62,500 bases of DNA from Chrysomallon squamiferum (lineage: Eukaryota > Mollusca > Gastropoda > Neomphalida > Peltospiridae): positions 7,017,489-7,079,988 of the forward strand of contig CM022669.1 in NCBI GenBank assembly GCA_012295275.1, written 5' to 3'. Below are positions 1-11,043 of the stretch, piece after piece. The position numbers and the translations under genes were made by a program. The notes below the pieces were generated by a model. That model searched no databases and was not told where the DNA came from. It saw only the letters and a program-made list of their open reading frames with translations. How positions within the stretch are numbered: the first letter of the stretch is position 1; the number at the start of each line of letters is the position of its first letter.

Positions 1-161
1 TAGAACTGAAGAGAGACAGGAAGAAGATAGTTGTCATGGATATGGTTGGGAAAACTCTGAGACTGATTGACCTGCGACACTCAGACAAAATTCACATTCG
101 ACTTTCTGATGACCGACCAATGGACGTCATGTCCATTCGAGTCCAGGGTGAAATTGATCTG
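1..161 (+). CDS. Duox: Duox exon 1 (partial, first in window)
   Basis: The exon is open from the window edge; the reading frame begins at base 3 and gives 53 codons ending ...GEIDL before the donor at 162 (GTATGT), phase 0. It encodes basic and hydrophobic strands ([20 protein letters not shown]) of the region between the peroxidase-like domain and the EF-hands. Family membership is judged from continuity with the following exons. Confidence 0.8.
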
Positions 162-1001
162 GTATGTTGATCCTTGACCTTTTTAAGTGAATGCTGTGTA
201 ACCTGTGATTGTTTGTGACCATACACCGCTCCAAGTTTGTGATACTATTTTAAATTTTGCATATTTCACTTCATTTTACTTTTAGATCTCGTTTGTAGTT
301 CTGCATATTTTTTAATTCTTTGAATTTTTAAAAAACAATATTTTAAACTATATTAATAGCAAAATTTTGAACTATATTAATACATTTTGACAATCGCCTT
401 TATTTTAATAATATTATTCAGTTAAATGGTGCATAAAGAGAGGCATTCGAAAGAACATTTTCAGCTAATATTTTATAATTTAAAACTTAAATGAAAAGAT
501 AATTTGTGTTTTTTTTTTTTTTTAAATTTCAGATTCTTCGATTCATTGATTCAGAAGCTCGTCAAGTTGCTCTGAATCGATTAGAATCATTTCTGCAAGA
601 TATTGCAGTGAACCGAGACAAGCACGAATTCAGTTCAGCAATGATCTTCAAAGACGCTCAGACATATGATGACAGGAAAATTCTGCTTGACAAGTTTTTC
701 AGAGTTGTCTGTCTTCAGGTATTTATTTTACCATCACCACAGTGACAGTTCTAACATTACAGTACAGTTCTAACATTACAGGTCTCTCTTTGTGTAGCAT
801 AGTCAGTGAACTGAGCCTCTTTATTCTACATACAACTAAGTTATGCTTCGGCTACAGTTCATGACTGATGACTTAAAGGCTGTAGTATATGATTTATTGT
901 AATGGGAAAATAAATATAAAAGAATCATTGATGTTAATCTGAAAAAAGTTTCTTTTCAAGATTATATATATAAACTATACAAATTTTGTATATTTAGCAA
1001 T

Positions 1002-1100
<99 letters not shown>

Positions 1101-2579
1101 TAGATAGAAAGATAGATAAACAGTCAGATAGACAGAGACAGACAGATAGATAGATATAAAGTCCAAATATTTAACATAAAATAAACAATGACAGAAAACT
1201 AATCAAGGTGAGATAACTCTGTCATTAAACAGAATAAACTTTATAAAATTTGATTATAATTAGATGTAAAATAGCTTTAAACATTAATCTATGTCTGATA
1301 CAAAGAAGAAATAAAAGAAGTACAGGATGATATTAGGAAAAAAGTTATATACAAAAGACACCTTGAAGCTAATTTAAAAAGAAGAAATAAAAAAATTTAC
1401 AGTTTTGAAGATGTTTTTATCTGATTACAGAAATTTAATCATGTAAAGTTCCTGCAGCTGATGAAAAAGGATTAATTACTCATTTAAGAGATTCTTTGTA
1501 AACTGTGAATATTATTATTGTGAATGGTCCTAAATTATTAGCATTTTTATTAATGACATGAACTTTGATCAGACTAAACTGACTCAAATTTTAATGTTAC
1601 CTTTATTTTTGATTAAATGCTTTGATCAGTAGATCTTATTAGACTAAATTAACTCAACATTTTAAGGCTGTTGTTATATTTTTTTGTTAATTACTCTGAT
1701 CAGTAGATCTTATTAGACTAAATTAACTCAACATTTTAAGGCTTTTGCTATATTTTTTTGTTAATAACTCTGATCAGTGGATCTTATTAGACTAAATTAA
1801 TTCAACATTTTAAGGCTGTTGTTATATTTTTTTTGTTAATAACTCTGATCAGGCTTTCAAGAAGAACGTCCAGGACATGAATCTGGGCGAACTGGACCAC
1901 AAAACCATCAACGAGATTCGGAACATCAAACTGACGAGGACAGAATTTGCTGACTCTCTCGGCATGCAGCCCAACTCGATGTTTGTGCGAAACATGTTTC
2001 TGCTTGTGGACACGTCAAAAGATGGCTTTGTGTCGTTTGACGAGTTTCTCAGCATGTTTGTCACGTTGGCGTCAGGCTCGGCAGACGACAAAGCTCAGCT
2101 GCTGTTTAACATGTACGACATCAGACGTAAAGGAGAGCTGACAAGAGACCAGTTTGCTAAAATGCTGAGGTGCATTTGTCATTATTTATTTTTTATTATT
2201 ATTATTAGTACAACTACTACCACTACTACTACTACTACTACTACTATTATTATTATTATTATTATTATTACTACTACTACTACTATTACTATTATTATTA
2301 TTATTATTATTATTACTACAACTACTACCACTACTACTACTATTACTATTATTATTATTATTATTGTTATTACAACTACTATTACTACTACTACTACTAC
2401 TATTATTATTATTATTACAACTACTATTACTACTACTACTACTACTATTATTATTATTATTACTATAACTACTATTACTACTCATCATTGTTGTTGTTAC
2501 TGTTACTGTTGTTATTATTTTTTTTATTATTATTAGTACTAGTACTACTACTACTACTACTACTATTATTATTATTATA

Positions 2580-2615
<36 letters not shown>

Positions 2616-2736
2616 GTAATAGACATTTTTTTTATATTTATTATTAAATTATTATTATTATTATTTATAATCACTGTATTATTATTTACTACTGCTACTG
2701 CTACTACTACTACTACTGCTACTACTATTATTATAA

Positions 2737-2767
<31 letters not shown>

Positions 2768-2825
2768 GCTACTACTACTATTATTACTGTGTATGTAACT
2801 ACTGTGTGCTGCTGTGTGTGTGTGT

Positions 2826-2878
<53 letters not shown>

Positions 2879-3291
2879 GCTACTTACAGAGTTCTTCATG
2901 ACTGTAGCTATTCTCTCAAGATGAATAAATATATAAGAATGACACATGTTAACTATTAATAATGCTCCTACAACTGCTCCATTTACTCCTGTTATTACAG
3001 ATCAATGATGGATCTGGCTGATGCAAGTGTAGAACAGTCCAGAGTTGACCAACTTCTCACCTCCATGTTTGAACAAGCTGGAATCAGCCACAAGGACAAA
3101 ATGACGTTTGATGATTTTAAAAATATTTTTGCATCAGAAGATCATCGTGAGATTCTCAACAAAGCCACTCTGGGTCTTGATGGTCAGTTCTGCATCATGT
3201 TTGTTATCTAACTGTAACCTGACATTTTAATGTTGTTAATTCTGTTTTGAGAAGCCACTTAGTTCATTCAATAATAATAATAATAATAATC

Positions 3292-3335
<44 letters not shown>

Positions 3336-3462
3336 TAGTACAACAGTAAGAGCAACAACAATAATATCAACAAGAGCAACAATAATAATAAAGAAAATAA
3401 ATTTTAATAATGTAGAATTTAATAAAATAAAATAAAAACAAAAATAATACAGAAGCAGAGAA

Positions 3463-3494
<32 letters not shown>

Positions 3495-4700
3495 GAATAA
3501 TAATAATAATAACTAGTACAACAGTAAGAGCAACAACAATAATAATAAAGAAAATAAATTTTAATAATGTAGAATTTAATAAAAAAAATAATAATAAAAA
3601 TAATAAAAAACTTAACACATTAAGATAAAAAGTAGCAACAGAAATAGCAAAAATAAACAGATATTTAAAAAAGAAAAAAATTATTAGAAGAAAATATAAA
3701 AAAAATTAAACAAAAATAATTGTTATTTCTGTAATTATAAAAAAAAAATTAATTGAAGAAAAAATTAATGATAATAATTAAAACTTTTTTATTCAAATAA
3801 ACAAATAAATACACTGTTATTATTTGCAGTTGAAGGAGGAAAGATTGACACAAAGGGAGTTCACAGTCGCAGTATGGCCAATCGACAGACTGTCGTCAAA
3901 CGTTACAAGTACGAAAACACAAAATTGTGATGAACTCAATAATGTTTTAGTTTAACTAACTTACGCTTATTTTTGTCATTTCATTTTCTTTTCTTCTCTT
4001 TTTTCTTTTCTTTGCTTTTTTGGGGGATCTTTTTAGACTCTGTTACTCTAATGTTATTTAAAAAGAAAAGAGTTTGTCACTCTTTTTACAGAAAACCAAA
4101 ACTGTATCCAGATTTTTTTTTTTTTTATCTATTACATTTTTATACCTCTAATTCAACTTTCAGTTTATTTTTATAAATATTTTATTATTTAAAAAACTAA
4201 AACAAACAAAAAAAATTCTCTTTTAGGTCTGGAGTTCATTTTTCACCAGAAAATAGAAAATCTAGAATCAGCATCGTTACAAAAAAGTCAAAGCTGCCTA
4301 TGACTAAATTTGGACAACGCTATTACGAATTTCAGCGCTATGTAGAAAACTACAGACTGCAGATATTCTGGGGGTCTTTGTTCAGTTTGGTAACTGCAGG
4401 AATTTTCATTGAGAGAGCCTACTGTAAGTTACTATGACAATTAATCATATCTTAGATTTAGTCTCCTGCAAAAAAGTTAAATTTTTGTGTCAAACTGATC
4501 ATATCTTATTATGTTGGTTTTTGTTTAAATTTCAATAACTGTGAAAGTTACATTCCTGTGACAAAACATGTTTATCCAAATTCAAACGCAGCTGTTATTT
4601 AATTGAAAAATAACATTTAATGGACTGTTTATACACAGGAAGTCACATAAAATCCTAGACAGCTGCTGAATGGGATCTAGTATGTCTCATGTTATATATA

Positions 4701-4741
<41 letters not shown>

Positions 4742-6915
4742 TTATCCTTATGAAGTTACATTAGAAACAATCTTTGGGTATTTTTCAAAAAAAAAATATA
4801 AGTTGATAATTGTTTAATGATATCTCAACCGATTTATATTTTAGGATTTTTTTAACAACAAAGTGTGAAATAATAGAAAAATTAAACTGCCACAACTCCC
4901 AAGCCTACTTTCATCAGAGTGTCGTCTATCTTAATTAATACAGTTCTGTACAGACAGACAGACCAATACAACACAAAATTTCTGTTTTGACGTACTGGGA
5001 ATTAGCTAGAACAGGAAATAATTCAGAAATTTGAATATTTAATTAACTGTTTTTTAATCTTCACAGACTACTCCGTCTTGCGTGAACATGCAGGACTTCG
5101 ACGTCTGGCTGGTTTTGGTGTGTCTGTGACCCGCGGAGCTGCCAGTGCGCAGATGATCACCTACGCCTTCCTGCTCATCACCATGAGCAGAAACACGCTG
5201 ACATTCTTCCGAGAGACGTTCATGCACAGATTCATTCCCTTCGACTCCTTCCACGCCATGCACAAATACGTTGCAGTGCTAGCACTGCTGATGACTGGTC
5301 AGTCTAACTTTTCTAATTTTATTTATTAACTTACTTACTTACTTACTTAATCAATTAATTAATTATTTCCTAACTTACTGAGTTCCTTACTTACTTAATT
5401 ATTTACTTATTTTTTGACATATTTATTTATTTACTTACTTACTTAATCAATTAATTAATTATTTCCTAACTTACCGAGTTCCTCACTTACTTAATCAATC
5501 AATTAATTAATTATTTCCTAACTTACTGAGTTCCTCACTTACTTAATTACTTTCTTTTTTTGACATTTTTTTTTATTTACTTTACTTACTTACTTAATCA
5601 ATTAATTAATTAATTAATTTAACTTTGAGTTCCTTACTTACTTAAACTTACTTATTTTTTGACATATTTATTTTACTTACTTACTTACTTACTTAGTTAA
5701 TCAATTAATCATTTAATTATTTCCTAACTTACTGAGTTCCTTACTTACTTAATTACTTACTTATTTTTTGACATATTTATTTATTTACTTACTTACTTAC
5801 TTAATCAATTAATTAATTAATTACTTCCAAACTTACTGAGTTCCTTACTTATTTACTTACTTTCTTACTTACTTAATCAATCAATTATTTCCTAACTTAC
5901 TGAGTTCCTTACTTACTTAATTACTTACTTATTTATTTACTTATATTGTGACATATTTATTTATTTACTTGCTTACTTACTTACTTAATCAATTAATTAA
6001 TTAATTAATTATTTCCTAACTTACTGAGTTCCTTACTTACTTAATTATTTAGTTATTTTTTCACTTACTGACATTGATATTTATTTAGTTACTTACTCAT
6101 TTATTTGTTTATTTATTTATTACTTTGCATTATTTTATGGACTTGTTTATTTTTACTTTTTTATTTTATTACTTTGATTTAAAAAAAAAATTATATTGTT
6201 TAATTTAATTTTTTTCATTAATTTTAAAAAGCATTTTTATTCATTAGTTTTTAGTAAGTAATCAAATTTCTGAATACAATATTTTATTATTTCTGTCTTA
6301 ATTTAACTTTTATATTCAGGTTTTTAATATATTTTATTGCTTGTTATGATTAATTTACTATTATTTTTTATGTTTTTATTTTATTTCATTTTATTTATCA
6401 TTACTGGAGTTTTTTTAACTGTTAATGTTGTCATTGTTATTGTTGGTATTACCATTATTATTATTATTATTGTTATTGTTATTGTTCTTATTGTTAATAT
6501 TTAGTGTTAATGGTATTACTTGTCAATTACTTGACTAACTGATTAATTGCTTGAATTATTGATTTACTGGTTTAATGATATATTAATTGGTTGTTACACT
6601 GATTGATATATTGATTATGTTGATAGATACATTTATTGACTGACTGATACATTTATCAACTGATTGATTGATTGATTACTTTTTTTTGTATTAATATTTT
6701 CAGCAATGCATGTTGTAGGACATGCTATAAATTTGTATCATATCTGTACACAGGCTGCAATGGATCTCAACTGTTATTTCCGGGAGTATTTCAGAGCGTA
6801 AGTATTCTTGCATGTACTTTGTGCTTTTTTTATGTAGATGTGTGTAGGTAAATGTATCATAGTATGTGCATTTCTTTGTGTTCAGGTCAGTGCATGTTTG
6901 TATATGTATATATAA

Positions 6916-6946
<31 letters not shown>

Positions 6947-7031
6947 TTATATAAATGGATATATATATGTACATGTGAATACATAATTGTATAAATGATA
7001 TATCCATACAGGAAAAGATGTTTTTATTAAT

Positions 7032-7066
<35 letters not shown>

Positions 7067-9682
7067 TTTTAAACAAACAAACAAACAAACAAACAAAAAC
7101 GATTTCACATATATATTCAGATATAGATATAGATAAAAAAAATTCATCAAAAATAATTTAATAAGATTATTTTACTTTTGTAGAACTCATGTTTTGGCTT
7201 CATTCCAGTATTGGGCATTTGGCACAATCACAGGTCAGTTTCGTGATTAAAAATGTGAAGATTCAGTTTCTATGTAACAGTTAGCAAAGGAAGAAATCTT
7301 CCATAGAAATGAAAGCACATATAACAGTTGTTGTCTTTATTATGTAATCATGTCATTACTGGTTTCAAAATTTTTAGTTGATATTGTCACTCATTCATTT
7401 TTGTGTTCGGTAGCAGACATTGTCACTATTTAGGACTTATAGTAGTAGAAGTAATTCAGTACTTGTAGTAGTAGTACTATTTCAGGACTTACTGGTGTTA
7501 TTATTAATTCATTATTAATCAGTTCATTCATTCTTTTGATCACTCAGTTCATATTGTCACTATTTCAGGACTTACTGGTATTATTATTAATTCATTCATT
7601 CATTCTTTTGTTCACTCAGTTTCTCATTGTCACTATTTCAGGACTTACTGGTATTATTATTAATTAATTAATTCATTCATTCTTTGTTCATTCAGTTTCA
7701 CATTGTCACTATTTCAGGACTTACTGGTATTATTCTCACTGTCATCATCATAGTGATGTATGTGTTTGCTACTGAGTATGCACGCCGTCACGTCTTCAAT
7801 GCTTTCTGGTTCACGCACAACTTCTACATTCTCTTGTACTTCTTCCTCTTCCTGCACGGCTTCGGTCGCCTTGTCCAGGACCCACTGTGGGGATACTACT
7901 TCATTGGTCCTCTCGTCATCTTCGTCATAGACAAACTGGTCTCTGTGAGCAGAAGCAAAGTGGAGATTACTGTCACAAAAGCACAGATGTTGCCTTCAGG
8001 TAAATTGCATAGTTTTCTCTTGTTAATGATTTAAAAATAAATAAATAAATAAATTTGTGTGCATCATATATAATTGTTTCAGGGATGACATTTGCTGTTA
8101 TCACTAGAAATGGATCTTTTACAAATGTAACCTTTCAAGTACATACCATGGTCTTTGATAAACCCAGTGATGAGTACTTTCCAGAATAGGAAAATATATG
8201 ATGAGGACTAACAGTTTCATGTGTTTGTTTTTGTGTAAAGACATATAAATATACAAGCTGGAATGTTTACTCATATACTCAGCTGGAAATTTAAACCATG
8301 AATGAAAACTTTTAAAAAACCCCATCTTTTTCAGCTAATTCAAATAACCTAATCAGATGAACTGTAGTTGTTATTAGCAGATGAAAATGATATGGCATAA
8401 TTATAGCAAACACTCTTTTAACATTCTTAAAATAATAATAACAACAACAATAACATTTGAGATTTAAGTTAAAAACTATATTTACTTTGATCTTGTAAAT
8501 CTTAATTTCATTAGGAGTTACATTCCTTGAATTCAAGCGACCTCTGAACTTTGACTACAAGTCAGGTCAGTGGGTGAGGGTGGCATGTTTGAAGCTGGGT
8601 AAGAGTGAGTACCACCCGTTCACCCTGACGTCTGCACCACATGAAGAGACACTAACACTTCACATACGAGCTGTTGGTCCATGGACTACTAACATTCGCC
8701 GAGTCTATGATCCAAATGTTAGCTTGACAAAACCAAAGGTTAGTTGAAAATTTGGTAAAATACTCTGTAGAGGAAAATAAGCAGACTGTCTAAAATTTAG
8801 ATTGTTTTAAAAAAAAAAAGAATGTTTCCTAAGATGTTTTTTTGTTGTCTTTGTTTTACATACAGTGATGATCCTTAAATAATAAATTTCCCTGCACCAA
8901 ATAATTCAAAATATACACATGCAAGTAAAATCATTTCTTTTTTATTTTTGGTATCTGTTGCACTTATTTTTTATTTTTTTTTTTATCATTATTATTATTT
9001 TTTTATCTTTGTTTATAGTTTTATTTTATTAGTGTGTTGGTATTTTTATCTATACTTTTATTTTTATAGTTGAATATCTAATTTTATTTCTATAGGTTTA
9101 TCTCATATTTTATTTATAATTTATCTCTAATTTTATTTTTATACCAGTATATTTTTAATTTAATTTTTAAAGTCATATCTCATTAATTTTATTTTCATAG
9201 TTGTGCCTATAATTTAATTTTTAAATAAGATTTTTTAATATTTTAATTTAAGTTTTTATAGTAATCTTTTAATTTTGTTCTGATTTTTATTTTTATAGTT
9301 ACATCTCTAATTTTATTTTTATATTTGTATTTCATTATATTTATAGATGTACCTTTGATTTTATTTTTATTATTGTATCTGATTAATTTTGTTAGTTGTA
9401 CCTGGATGGTCCATTTGGTGAGGGACATCAGGACTGGTACAGGTACCCAGTGTCAGTACTTGTTGGTGGAGGTATTGGAGTCACTCCATTTGCTTCCATC
9501 CTCAAAGATCTGGTTCACAAATCTAAACTCAAAGTCAAATTTCCCTGCAGAAAGGTAAGTTTTAGTGTATGGTGATGGTCTGTGTTTGCTTTTATATATG
9601 TTTGTATACAAGTCTGTGCTTGAATGTATGTCTGTTTAAATGTAGGTGAGTGTGTGTGTGTATGTGTGTGAGAGAGAGAGAG

Positions 9683-9733
<51 letters not shown>

Positions 9734-10373
9734 AGATGTTTGTTGAGTATATGGTTGTGCACATGTAGATTTGTATATGTGCATATGAGTATGTATGTAT
9801 GTGTTTGTTTTGTAAGAAAGAGAGAATGAGAACATAAGAGTATGCAGGTTTGTTTGTTTTTAGAACTGTTTATGAATTTCTGTGTTAGTACATTAGTTGA
9901 AAATTGTAAGAAAAATTATTTATATATTTAGTTTAAACAGTAAGAGTATTTTTAATTTCAGGTTTATTTTCTGTGGGTGACAAGGACTCAGAAAAGCTTT
10001 GAATGGCTCATTGACATCATCAGAGAGGTTGAGAATGGCGATGTTAACAATCTTGTGAATGTACACATCTTCATCACACAGTTCCAGCAGAAGTTTGACC
10101 TTCGGACCACTATGCTGGTTAGTACATCTAATCTGTGTATGTGTGTGTGTGTGTGTGTGTGTGTTTGTATGTATGTGTAGCATCTTTGTGTATTTGTATT
10201 TGTGTGTATAAATGTTTACATGTATTTGTGTGTTTATATGTCTGTATAAGTGTGTGTGGTGTTTGGGTATGCTTGTGTGTGTGTTTGTATATGCAAATGT
10301 GTGCATTTGTTTGTGTGAATGAATGTATGTGTATGTATGAGTGTGTGGTATTCGTGCATGTGTATTTGTGTTT

Positions 10374-10456
<83 letters not shown>

Positions 10457-10986
10457 GAAAGATGGACACAGAAACACTGAGAAAAATAAAAAATAAAAAG
10501 CATATAATGTGCATGTGTGAGAATCAGTATTTAATATCTACCTTAGAACTTACACAACATTTGAGAAAATTATGTTTTATGTGTTAATTTCATTTCCTGT
10601 GATTGTGGAATATTTCTAACAGGTTTTCTTTTTCTTCATGTTTCTTCTCTAGTATATCTGTGAGCGACACTTCCAGAGAGTGGCTGGTCAGAGTTTGTTT
10701 ACAGGACTGAGAGCAATCACTCACTTTGGTCGACCAGTGTTTCAGGATTTTCTTTATTCTTTGTCTATTGAACATGAAGGGGTACGTTTTTAAAAAATCA
10801 GTTTACCTCAGTATTTTTTACTTCAGTCACTGCTTTCAATCCATTTGTAGGCCATGGGATTATTTTCATGATATTTTCAGTAAACTTTGAATGTTTATTT
10901 ATTTATATATTTATTTTTAGTTTTTATTATTATTATTATTATTTTATTTTTCTGGTGATTCATGTCTATTTGCTTTTGATAATTTG

Positions 10987-11043
<57 letters not shown>

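Noticed and set aside
975-1166. Minus-strand frame rich in Ser/Leu
   Set aside because: It is the translation of a GA microsatellite.
1849-2091. Minus-strand frame opposite Duox exon 3
   Set aside because: It is the shadow of a well-supported coding exon.
2186-2960. Long frames rich in Asn/Ser, Thr/Ile or His/Thr
   Set aside because: Products of ATT/ACT and TG simple repeats in Duox intron 3; the true exon 3 frame ends at the donor after 2169.
7569-7717. Earlier start of Duox exon 10 at an upstream acceptor copy
   Set aside because: Both nearby copies (7569, 7642) lead to stop codons within about 30 residues, while 7718 keeps the ITGLTG frame.
9515-10514. Frames rich in His/Thr/Ser/Leu or Val/Cys
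   Set aside because: They arise from TG and GA repeats in Duox introns 12 and 13.
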